From JAAYAN01 sp964437215 (GTDB lineage Bacteria; Bacteroidota; Ignavibacteria; Ignavibacteriales; Melioribacteraceae), in assembly GCA_964437215.1 (NCBI GenBank), contig CAYTFZ010000126.1:1-6415 (forward strand): a stretch of 6,415 nucleotides of DNA, in the 5' to 3' direction. A program made the position numbers and the translations under genes. Positions 1-6,405 of this stretch are shown here, in pieces. How positions within the stretch are numbered: position 1 is the first letter of the stretch; every line of letters starts with the position of its first letter. The notes under the pieces were generated by a model. That model was not told where the DNA came from, searched no databases, and saw only the letters and a list, made by a program, of their open reading frames with translations.

Positions 1-1716
1 CTTGCCCGCTGTGCTGGGATAGATGTACAGCTTTTAAGAGATATGAATCCTTCTCTGGTTCAGCATTGTACTCCTCCCGATAACACAAGGGCTTTTGCTC
101 TTAAGGTACCTGCTGCCAGTTTCGATGCTTTTGAACAAAATTTAAACAGCATTCCAAAAGAAGCAAAAATGCAGTTTGTAATGCATACAGTTAAGCGCGG
201 TGAAACTGTTTCGAGAATTGCTTCAAATTACGGGATATCTGCTCAAAGTCTTGCAGATTTTAATAATATTTCTACAAGAGCAAAACTTTATCCAAAAGTA
301 GAATTAAAAATTCCGTTAACAAAGGTATCTGAAGAAGATTTCTCGATTAATACAGATATTCTTCCTGCTTATGAAGATATGGTTGCCGAAGCTGACGAAA
401 ATGCACCCTATAAAATGATAATTAATAAATCTGATAATGAAGATAAGTATATGAAAATTTATGAAACTTCATTTTCGGATACATCTTTTGTTGTTCCAGA
501 CAGTCTTGATGCTCTTCTTTATACAGTTAAAAAATCTGATAAGCTTTTAGACATTGCTAAATTATTCGATTGCAGAGTATCGGATATTAGAAACTGGAAT
601 AATCTGCCATACACAAGATCTGTTAGGGTAGGGCAGGAATTAAAAATATATGTACCAAAAGAAAAAAGCGATTATTTCAGCTCTGTTGAATCGATGAGCT
701 ATTCAGATAAACAGAAAATAATCAATGAAGGGTCTGGAGAAAGCGGATGGGTGGAACATAGAATTCGTAATGGAGAATCTCTATCATCTATTGCTACAAA
801 ATACGGAGTAAGGATTAATCAGATAAAAGAATGGAATGATTTACGTTCAAACCGGATTATGAAAGGAAGAATTCTTAAAATCTATTCCGGTGAAGGATCT
901 CCGGATATGATCTCTGATTCTGAAGAAACCCCGAATGTTGAACCTGTATTTCATAAAATAAATCCAGGCGAAAGTATTGGAGCAATTGCAGAAAAGTATG
1001 GCGTTAGTTCATATGAAATCAAAAACTGGAATAATCTTTCGTCGAATAAAATTATTGCCGGAAAAACATTAAAAATATATGCCGACAGCAAAAAAGTTGC
1101 TTCAAACAACCGTATAATTGTTGATGAATTTTCATCACGAAATTCTACATATCTGGTAAAAAAAGGCGATACTATCGGTAAGATTGCTCTTCAATATGGA
1201 GTTACAGCAAGAGATATCAGAAGATGGAACAATCTTTCAAATAATAAAATTAAAGTTGGCGAGGAACTTAAGATATTTGCAAGAAGCCAGTCAACCGGTG
1301 CTCAAAGTAATGCTTCTATTAATAATTTGTATAATACAAAAAATGAAGCACAGAAAGAAACTTTTGTTCATGTTGTAAAAAATGGAGAATCGTTAAGCTC
1401 TTTATCTGCAAAATATAAAATTCGTGTTGATGAACTAATGAGTATAAATAACTTAAAAGACAATAAATTATTTATAGGACAAAAAATTAAAATCATTTCA
1501 GATAAGAATAGAAGAGATGACAGCTCAAGTTCTGAAAAAGAATCTAAAATAGCTAAATCGCATATAAATGAAGTTATCCATGTGGTTTTAAGCGGTGAAT
1601 CGCTTTATACAATAGCTATGGATTACAGAGTTAAATTATCAGATATCAAGAGCTGGAATAATCTTTCTTCGAATAAAATTAAGGTTGGACAAAAATTAAA
1701 GATTTTGAAAAACTAA
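1..1716 (+). CDS. MltD-like lytic transglycosylase / LysM protein, 3' part (start lies upstream)
   Basis: The reading frame is open from base 1, so the ATG at 43 is internal and the gene is cut by the window edge. The first ~55 visible residues (LARCAGIDVQLLRD, then NPSLVQHCTPPD and ALKVP) resemble the stretch after the catalytic domain in MltD-type membrane-bound murein transglycosylases, where a 'NP.L....TPP' segment precedes the LysM tail. The catalytic domain itself is not visible. Seven LysM domains follow, separated by Ser/Asp/Glu/Lys-rich linkers, and the protein ends directly after the last one. LysM binds the N-acetylglucosamine of peptidoglycan, so the product probably acts at the periplasmic cell wall. 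Seven copies are many; MltD proteins usually carry only a few. No terminator follows the stop, so transcripts may run into the thiamine leader downstream. The LysM call is very secure; the transglycosylase part is inference from the short N-terminal stretch, and a non-enzymatic LysM protein remains possible. Confidence 0.85.
   Translation, partial: LARCAGIDVQLLRDMNPSLVQHCTPPDNTRAFALKVPAASFDAFEQNLNSIPKEAKMQFVMHTVKRGETVSRIASNYGISAQSLADFNNISTRAKLYPKVELKIPLTKVSEEDFSINTDILPAYEDMVAEADENAPYKMIINKSDNEDKYMKIYETSFSDTSFVVPDSLDALLYTVKKSDKLLDIAKLFDCRVSDIRNWNNLPYTRSVRVGQELKIYVPKEKSDYFSSVESMSYSDKQKIINEGSGESGWVEHRIRNGESLSSIATKYGVRINQIKEWNDLRSNRIMKGRILKIYSGEGSPDMISDSEETPNVEPVFHKINPGESIGAIAEKYGVSSYEIKNWNNLSSNKIIAGKTLKIYADSKKVASNNRIIVDEFSSRNSTYLVKKGDTIGKIALQYGVTARDIRRWNNLSNNKIKVGEELKIFARSQSTGAQSNASINNLYNTKNEAQKETFVHVVKNGESLSSLSAKYKIRVDELMSINNLKDNKLFIGQKIKIISDKNRRDDSSSSEKESKIAKSHINEVIHVVLSGESLYTIAMDYRVKLSDIKSWNNLSSNKIKVGQKLKILKN
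181..1707 (+). repeat. Seven LysM-encoding repeats
   Basis: Approximate positions are 181-315, 514-654, 748-885, 946-1080, 1144-1278, 1360-1497 and 1570-1707. Each unit has the LysM pattern: V..G(E/D)(S/T)...IA..Y.V....I..WNNL..N.I..G..LKI. Units 2 to 5 and 7 carry Trp before the Asn/Asp-rich turn (W-N-N/D-L). Units 1 and 6 have Phe or Ile there and are the divergent ones. Unit 2 lacks the usual Gly in the KKGD position (KKSD). At DNA level 1026-1054 (unit 4) and 1653-1681 (unit 7) match at 28 of 29 bases, which points to recent duplication or gene conversion inside the array. Confidence 0.93.
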
Positions 1717-1734
1717 AATAAGTTTTTAAGTTTG
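1703..1734 (+). promoter_or_regulatory. Candidate Bacteroidota-type promoter for the thiamine operon
   Basis: TTTTG at 1703-1707 and TAAGTTTG at 1727-1734 match the Bacteroidota primary sigma factor elements (-33 TTTG and -7 TAnnTTTG), with 19 bases between them. Transcription would start near 1739-1742, about ten bases before the first paired base of the riboswitch, as expected for a riboswitch leader. The -33 element lies inside the last codons of the LysM gene. In such AT-rich DNA a chance match is possible, and I saw no convincing -35/-10 pair of the E. coli type at normal spacing. Use of this consensus outside Bacteroidota proper is assumed. Confidence 0.5.
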
Positions 1735-1750
1735 AACATAAAATAAAAAG

Positions 1751-1826
1751 TCGTTAGGGGTGCTTCTGCCGAGGCTGAGATAATACCCTTGAACCTGATC
1801 CGGATAATGCCGGCGTAGGAAAATGA
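1751..1826 (+). promoter_or_regulatory. TPP riboswitch (THI element) aptamer
   Basis: This leader RNA binds thiamine pyrophosphate and controls the downstream genes. All conserved parts can be read: AGGGGTGC (1756-1763), CTGAGA (1775-1780), ATACCC (1783-1788), GAACCTGATC (1791-1800) and GGCGTAGG (1812-1819). The helices also fit: P1 1751-1755 with 1822-1826 (one G-U pair), P2 1758-1761 with 1785-1788, P3 1762-1766 with 1771-1775 (one G-U pair, 4-base loop), P4 1794-1796 with 1817-1819, and P5 1800-1803 with 1810-1813. It is a minimal aptamer with a short P3 and no P3a insertion. It lies 75 bases before the receptor start codon and is followed by an intrinsic terminator, which indicates transcriptional control: high TPP should turn the operon off. 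Confidence 0.97.
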
Positions 1827-1858
1827 GCCAAGAAGAATTAAGTGACGAGCCGTTTTCC
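1818..1858 (+). promoter_or_regulatory. Predicted antiterminator pairing of the TPP riboswitch
   Basis: GGAAAATG at 1818-1825 can pair with CGTTTTCC at 1851-1858 over eight consecutive bases (one G-U). The left strand supplies bases of P4 (1818-1819) and P1 (1822-1825). The right strand contains the last two bases of the terminator's 5' arm (1851-1852) and most of its loop. The pairing is therefore exclusive with both the ligand-bound aptamer and the terminator hairpin, which is the logic of an OFF switch: without TPP the antiterminator forms and the genes are read. This comes from inspection of complementarity, not from a folding-energy calculation. Confidence 0.7.
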
Positions 1859-1870
1859 AGCGGCTTTTTT
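1848..1870 (+). terminator. Intrinsic terminator, expression platform of the TPP riboswitch
   Basis: AGCCG (1848-1852) pairs with CGGCT (1861-1865) around an 8-base loop, and a run of six T (1865-1870) follows. The stem is short but GC-rich. It sits 22 bases after the aptamer and 31 bases before the receptor start codon. It may also stop read-through from the LysM gene when TPP is high, since no other terminator is seen between 1717 and 1750. Confidence 0.8.
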
Positions 1871-1891
1871 AATTTCTTAACAAATTATCAA

Positions 1892-1896
1892 AGGAG
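1892..1896 (+). promoter_or_regulatory. Ribosome binding site of the TonB receptor
   Basis: AGGAG at 1892-1896 lies five bases before the ATG at 1902. It is a strong Shine-Dalgarno match and fixes the start. It is outside the terminator and antiterminator helices, which argues that control is at transcription rather than at ribosome access. Confidence 0.75.
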
Positions 1897-1901
1897 TTAA
1901 A

Positions 1902-4245
1902 ATGAAACACTTAGTTATTCTTTTTTTACTTTTAAACATTTGTTCCGCGCAAAATAGAAACATCAACGGAATTGTTTTTAATTCAGAAGATAATTCGCCT
2001 CTTGAATTTGTAAATATCAGTATCGAAGGAAAAAGTATCGGGACAATTTCCGATAAAAACGGGGAATTTAAATTAAACGGAAATATTAGTCAGGAAGATA
2101 TAATTAAATTCAGTTTTATAGGATTTGAAACAATTCTACTTTCAGTAAGCCAAATTCCCATTCCGCAAAATGTAATAGTCAATTTGACAAAAAAAGTTTT
2201 ATCCAGCCAATCAGTTTTAGTTACCGGAAGCATTGGAAAGCAAGGGGAAACCCCGATTACGTTTTCGAAAATTGACAGGAAAGAAATTGAGCAAAATTAC
2301 AGTATCCAGGATATTCCAGAATATTTGAGTTATCTGCCGTCAACAACATTTTATTCCGAAGGCGGTTCGGGATTGGGTTATAATTATTTAAGTATCCGCG
2401 GGTTCGACCAGCGAAGAATTTCAATATCGATTAACGGAATACCGCAAAATGAACCGGAAGATCATAATATGTACTGGCTCGATTTACCGGATTTATTGGC
2501 AAGTTCCGAATACATTCAAGTTCAGCGCGGTTCAGGTTCGGGCGTAATCGGATATCCGGCTGTAGGAGGTTCAATTAACATTATTACTTCGCCTTTTTCA
2601 AACAAACAAATTGTTGAAGTGGGAATTTCCGCCGGTAGTTATAATACACGTAAGTATAACATAACAGCTTCAAGCGGACTTATTGACAATAAATATTCAG
2701 TTTATGCAAATTTAAGTCATACTTTAGGCACCGGTTACAGAAAGTTAAACTGGATTGATTTTAAATCCTATCATTTATCTGCTGTAAGATACGACGACAA
2801 TTTTACAACTCAGATTAACATTTACGGGGGTCCTGTTGCAGACGGATTAGTTTATAACGGACTACCGAAATTTGCTATTAAGAATAAGAAATTACGTAAG
2901 GATAATTACAGCTACTGGGAAGCTGATGAAAAGGAATACACATACAAANNNNNNNNNNNNNNNNNNNNNNNNNNNNNNNNNNNNNNNNNNNNNNNNNNNN
3001 NNNNNNNNNNNNNNNNNNNNNNNNNNNNNNNNNNNNNNNNNNNNNNNNGTTGAAAATAACCAATGGGGATGGATTCCGCGAGTAAGCATTAAACATAACG
3101 GCGGAACACTTATTTTGGGCGGTGAAATGAGATTCCATAAATCGCTGCATTGGGGAGAAATAAACTACGCCGAAAATATTCCTGCCGGAATTACGAAAAA
3201 TTACAAATATTACCAGTACAACGGGAAGAAAGACATTCTTTCGTTTTTTGCAAATGAAAGTTATTCTGTAAACGATAAACTAAGTTTTCTCGGGGAATTT
3301 CAGGTATCGTATCATAAATACAGACTTTACAACGAAAAATATGTGAATACGGATTTTTCCGTGAGTAATTTATTTTTTAATCCGAGGATAGGAGTTAATT
3401 ATAAATTTAATAATGAATCGAGCATATATTTTTCTGCTGCAAGGGTTTCACGCGAACCGCGGTTAAAAAATTATTACGATGCAGCTGAATCAAGTTACGG
3501 CCAAGTCCCTGAGTTTGAAATAAATCCGGACAGTTCATACAACTTTAATAAACCTTTGGTCAAACCCGAAACAATGAATAATGCTGAACTTGGTTTCAAT
3601 TTTAATAATGAATTATTTAATATAACTGCAAACCTGTATTTTTCGTTATTCAGCGATGAAATTGTAAAAAACGGGCAGCTCGATAGATTCGGTCAGCCGA
3701 AAACGGGAAATATGAAACGCACGATTCACGAAGGAATTGAGATTTCTGCAGTTTATAAACTGAATGAAAATCTTGAAATTATGGCAAACGGTACATACAG
3801 TAAGAATTTTATCAGCAAAGGTGTTGCTTTTATTGAAGACACTATTTCGATAAAGGAACTTGACCTTTCGGGAAACAGAATAAGCGGATTTCCTGATTTA
3901 ATGGCTAATCTGGTTATAAAATTAAATTACAAAGGATTTAACATGCAGATCGCGAATAAATTTGTCGGGGATTTCTATTCCGATAATTACGATAAATATT
4001 TGAAAGAATATCTTGTGAAATATCCCGGATTTAATGATTATTCCGATAACAAAGTTGATTCGTATTTTACAACAAATATTTTTGCAGGATATGAATTCAG
4101 GTTGAATCCGGTATTTAAAAAAGTAAAAATATTTGCGCAGGTTAATAATTTATTCGATAACTTGTATGCTGCCTATGCGGTCGGAAAAGAATTTTATCCG
4201 GCAGCAGAGCGGAATTACTTAATGGGAATTAACGTAGGTTTATAA
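1902..4245 (+). CDS. TonB-dependent outer-membrane receptor, predicted thiamine uptake (interrupted by assembly gap)
   Basis: The visible parts are 349 residues before the gap and 398 after it. In order: a signal peptide at residues 1-16 (probable cleavage CSA|Q); a carboxypeptidase-regulatory-like beta domain at ~20-95 (INGIVF, PLEFVNISIEG, GTISDKNGEF, FSFIGFE); a possible TonB-box-like stretch at ~102-110; the plug domain at ~115-232 (LSIRGFDQRRISISINGIP, DLPDLLASSEYIQVQRGSGS, GGSINIIT); then beta-barrel sequence to the end, with REPRLKNYYDAAESS, GQLDRFGQP, VNNLFDNLYA and a final PAAERNYLMGINVGL. Such receptors use TonB/ExbBD energy to bring scarce ligands through the outer membrane. The substrate is not readable from the protein. 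Thiamine is inferred from the TPP riboswitch before it and thiN directly after it, matching the thiamine-regulated receptor (omr1) described in Bacteroidota. The two halves are out of frame only because the gap is written as 100 N; both sides meet it on a codon boundary, so a gap length divisible by three restores one frame. Confidence 0.88.
2949..3048. other. Assembly gap (100 N) inside the TonB receptor
   Basis: There are exactly 100 N, the customary placeholder for a gap of unknown size. The bases on both sides code for the same receptor family in the expected order (early barrel before, mid to late barrel after), so the join is plausible. The true length should be a multiple of three. From what I recall of related receptors, several tens of residues are probably missing between 'EKEYTYK' and 'NQWGWIPR', so the real gap may exceed 100 bases. 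Confidence 0.95.
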
Positions 4246-4907
4246 TGAAAAATTGTGTTATACTCGCAAACGGTGAAGCTCCGCTGAAATCTGAAATTGA
4301 GTTTATCTTAAATTCAGGATACAATACTTTAATCTGCGCTGACGGCGGGGCTAACACAGCATTTGAATTCGGACTTGTCCCTGATTTTATAATCGGGGAT
4401 TTTGATTCCATAAAAAGGGAAGTACTGGACTTTTTTAACGGGAAATCCAAAATAATAAAAGTGGAAACTCAAGATGATACAGATGTAGAAAAGTGTTTGA
4501 AATTTGCGATTAACAATGGATTTGAGAAAGTAATAATTATCGGGGCGACAGGCGACAGGCTCGATCATTCCTTTTCAAATCTTGCAGTTTGTTTGAGGTT
4601 CAGCGATAAAATTCAAATAAATCTCATTTATAAAAAATCAATACTTTTCGTTTGCCGCAATCAGTATTCTTTCAAATCAACTCCGGGCGAACCTGTTTCT
4701 ATTTACGGTTTTGATAATGAAACAAAAATTAAATCTTCGGGACTTAAATACGAACTTCTTGATGAAACTTTCCCGTTCGGAATACGCGAAAGTTCAAGCA
4801 ACGAGGCCGCAGGAAGTGAAGTTAATTTAAATATTTCAGGGGAAAAAATAATCCTTATCCGCAATTACAAAGAGGCAGTGGAAAATGGTTTCTTTCAGTC
4901 CGCTTGA
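4245..4907 (+). CDS. thiN: Thiamine pyrophosphokinase
   Basis: This cytoplasmic enzyme transfers pyrophosphate from ATP to thiamine, giving thiamine pyrophosphate and AMP. The 220 residues match the usual bacterial length. The N-terminal catalytic domain (~1-125) shows DGG at 33-35, PDFIIGDFDS at 46-55 (acidic Mg/ATP site), QDDTD at 76-80 and GATGDRLDH at 100-108, all family hallmarks. The C-terminal thiamine-binding beta domain (~130-215) shows GLKYEL at 166-171 and SNE at 185-187, where the family usually has G.SNE. The ATG shares one base with the receptor's stop codon (TAATG at 4243-4247) and only a weak AGG precedes it, so translation is probably coupled to the receptor gene. In the operon it would trap imported thiamine as TPP, which also feeds back on the riboswitch. 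Confidence 0.95.
   Translation: MKNCVILANGEAPLKSEIEFILNSGYNTLICADGGANTAFEFGLVPDFIIGDFDSIKREVLDFFNGKSKIIKVETQDDTDVEKCLKFAINNGFEKVIIIGATGDRLDHSFSNLAVCLRFSDKIQINLIYKKSILFVCRNQYSFKSTPGEPVSIYGFDNETKIKSSGLKYELLDETFPFGIRESSSNEAAGSEVNLNISGEKIILIRNYKEAVENGFFQSA
4871..4875 (+). promoter_or_regulatory. Ribosome binding site of the symporter, inside thiN
   Basis: AGAGG at 4871-4875 lies nine bases before the ATG at 4885. It supports that start although it overlaps the last 23 bases of thiN. The protein's first membrane helix begins only a few residues after this Met, so a later start would cut the helix. Confidence 0.6.
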
Positions 4908-6270
4908 TATAGTTATTATTGTTGCTTTTTTTATCCTCATAATTTTCATCGGGTTTTTATCAGGAAAAAAATCTGACGATGCAGCAGGTTATCTGCTTTC
5001 CGGAAGAAATGTGGGTCTGTGGGTTTTTATCTTCACAAACGTGGCAACCTGGTACGGCGGGATTCTTGGTGTTGGTGAATTTACTTACAATTATGGCATT
5101 GTAAGCTGGTTTACCCAAGGATTCCCATATTACGTTTTTGCAATTATTTTCGGACTTTTCTTCGCCGATAAAGTGCGGAATTCGTCTTTGTTTACCGTTC
5201 CGGATAAGATTGAAGAACAGTACGGAAAAACTGCCGGAAGATTATCTTCAATTTTGATTTTCATTCTCGTTTCTCCCGCTCCGTATCTTTTAATGACTGC
5301 CAATCTGCTTTCTCTCATTTTTGAAATACCTCTTTCAGTTTCGCTGTTAATTTCAATAATTCTTTCAAGCGTTTATCTTTTTCGGGGAGGATATAAATCA
5401 TATCTGTTTACCGATGTTTTTCAATTTTTTGTAATGTTTGCAGGATTTATAATTATTGTTGCAGCATCATTTATAAAGTTCGGCGGATTCAATTATCTTT
5501 CCGGAAATCTGCCTGAACAGCATTTAGAACTATCCGGAGGGAATTCGCCGGCATTTATAATTGTATGGTTTTTAATTGCTTTGTGGACTTTCACTGATCC
5601 CGGATTTCACCAACGCTGTTATGCTGCAAAAGATGGGTCGGTTGCTAAAAAGGGTATTATCATTTCAGTGTTTTTCTGGATGTTATTTGATTTCCTTACA
5701 ACAACCACCGGTTTGTTTTCGCGAGCAGTTTTGCCCGGATTAAAAAATCCGGTTTTATCTTTTCCGCTTTATGCCGAAAACGTTTTGGGAAGCGGACTTA
5801 AAGGTTTGTTTTATGCCGCAATGTTTGCCACAATTTTATCAACTCTTAACAGCTTTTTCTTCCTTAGCGCAACAACCCTTGGTAAAGATTTTATTGAAAA
5901 GAATGTTAAAAATAAAGCAAGCGTAAATGTAACACTTTACACCCGCATCGGCTTGGTGATTTCTGCTGTTATTTCTTATATACTTTGTTTGTTTTTCAAT
6001 TCGGTGGTTGAATTATGGTACACAATCGGCAGTATTTGTATTCCGGGAATAATATTTCTTGTGGCGGGCGCTTATTACAAAAAATTAAAAGTATCAGGGA
6101 AAACCGCGGTTGCTGAAATAATTATCGGAGCAGGATTTAGTGTAATTTGGTTTTTTGTAAGGGATGAAATAAATAACGAATCATTGTTTTACCAGATTGA
6201 GCCTATGGTTGCAGGATTATTAGGCGCGCTGGCTGTGCATTTGATCGGGGTTAAAATAGCACACAGATGA
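4885..6270 (+). CDS. Sodium:solute symporter (SSS family), candidate thiamine transporter
   Basis: The 461-residue inner-membrane permease shows about 13 hydrophobic helices (near residues 8-25, 44-65, 74-94, 120-145, 148-166, 175-197, 222-240, 256-276, 305-330, 352-372, 376-397, 407-425, 438-457), the count typical of the SSS/SLC5 family (LeuT fold; PutP, PanF, vSGLT). Family marks are YLLSGRNVG at 36-44 before the second helix, TNVATWYGG at 51-59, TDPGFHQRCYAAKDG at 237-251, and ATILSTLNS at 315-323. There S319-T320 correspond to the PutP Ser-Thr pair of the Na2 sodium site, so sodium coupling is likely. The substrate cannot be read from sequence; SSS members carry sugars, amino acids, pantothenate and others. 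The 23-base overlap with thiN and the shared TPP riboswitch make thiamine or a precursor the best guess. It fills the place held by PnuT in comparable Bacteroidota operons. The stop codon lies at the start of a degenerate repeat that follows. Confidence 0.9.
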   Translation: MVSFSPLDIVIIVAFFILIIFIGFLSGKKSDDAAGYLLSGRNVGLWVFIFTNVATWYGGILGVGEFTYNYGIVSWFTQGFPYYVFAIIFGLFFADKVRNSSLFTVPDKIEEQYGKTAGRLSSILIFILVSPAPYLLMTANLLSLIFEIPLSVSLLISIILSSVYLFRGGYKSYLFTDVFQFFVMFAGFIIIVAASFIKFGGFNYLSGNLPEQHLELSGGNSPAFIIVWFLIALWTFTDPGFHQRCYAAKDGSVAKKGIIISVFFWMLFDFLTTTTGLFSRAVLPGLKNPVLSFPLYAENVLGSGLKGLFYAAMFATILSTLNSFFFLSATTLGKDFIEKNVKNKASVNVTLYTRIGLVISAVISYILCLFFNSVVELWYTIGSICIPGIIFLVAGAYYKKLKVSGKTAVAEIIIGAGFSVIWFFVRDEINNESLFYQIEPMVAGLLGALAVHLIGVKIAHR

Positions 6271-6303
6271 CGCGGATAAAACTGAATTGCACTGATGGAA
6301 GAT
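6265..6303 (+). repeat. Degenerate ~9-10 base repeat at the symporter stop codon
   Basis: GAT or GAA recurs at 6266, 6275, 6284, 6294 and 6301 in related contexts (CAGATGA, CGGATAA, CTGAATT, CTGATGG, AAGATGA). The first copy contains the symporter's last codon and its TGA stop. It resembles the 'cacagat-acgcgga' type of interspersed intergenic repeat that I recall from genomes of this group, but I cannot confirm other copies from one window. Confidence 0.4.
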
Positions 6304-6306
6304 GAA

Positions 6307-6391
6307 AGTTTTCGCGAAATAAAACCAATGGTTTCCGACAAAGCCGGACAGGAAAACCATTGGTTATCAGGATAGTTTTCGTTAACCAATG
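6307..6391 (+). repeat. Two-copy direct repeat module AGTTTTCG...AACCAATG
   Basis: AGTTTTCG at 6307-6314 is followed by AACCAATG at 6323-6330, and the same pair recurs at 6374-6381 and 6384-6391. The spacer is 8 bases in the first copy and 2 in the second. The first spacer completes a perfect palindrome, TTTCGCGAAA (6310-6319). Each AACCAATG starts or borders the 5' arm of a hairpin. Confidence 0.6.
6323..6365 (+). repeat. Long imperfect hairpin
   Basis: The arm 6323-6336 (AACCAATGGTTTCC) is complementary to 6351-6365 (GGAAAACCATTGGTT) with a single extra A. This gives a 14-bp stem with a 14-base loop. The outer part of each arm (AACCAATGGTT and its complement) is also nearly palindromic. 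It could protect the 3' end of the operon mRNA or be part of a mobile repeat. No T run follows, so it is not a standard intrinsic terminator. Confidence 0.7.
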
Positions 6392-6405
6392 ACTTCAGTC
6401 ATTGG
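6386..6405 (+). repeat. Perfect short hairpin sharing the CCAATG core
   Basis: CCAATGAC (6386-6393) pairs perfectly with GTCATTGG (6398-6405) around TTCA. The core CCAATG is the same as in the preceding hairpin, so the two look like members of one REP-like family (short palindromic repeats that RAYT transposases can spread). The window ends ten bases later, so it is unknown whether the series continues. Confidence 0.65.

Noticed and set aside
43..45. ATG at 43 as the start of the LysM gene
   Set aside because: The frame is open to base 1 and the residues before it fit the MltD-like linker, so the gene starts upstream of the window.
1184..1378. Small forward open frame inside the LysM gene
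   Set aside because: It lies wholly within the clear LysM coding sequence in another frame and its translation shows no recognisable domain.
2872..3150. Separate start of a second receptor gene at 2872 and reverse-strand frames over the gap
   Set aside because: These frames arise because N bases contain no stop codons. The true coding frame reaches the gap from the left with receptor sequence and leaves it on a codon boundary.
1902..4245. Frameshifted or broken receptor (pseudogene)
   Set aside because: There is no stop or shift outside the N run; the frame difference comes only from the arbitrary 100-base gap.
4229..4568. Reverse-strand open frames over thiN
   Set aside because: They are antisense to strongly conserved ThiN motifs and have no ribosome site or recognisable protein features.
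5130..5318. Reverse-strand open frame inside the symporter
   Set aside because: It is the shadow of the membrane protein coding sequence and shows no family resemblance.
6189..6389. Reverse-strand 66-residue frame across the symporter end and the tail
   Set aside because: It spans coding sequence and palindromic repeats; its translation is low-complexity-like and matches nothing I recognise.
6323..6405. Intrinsic terminator of the thiamine operon
   Set aside because: Both hairpins are present but neither is followed by a T run, so I annotate them as repeats; a role as a 3' mRNA barrier remains possible.
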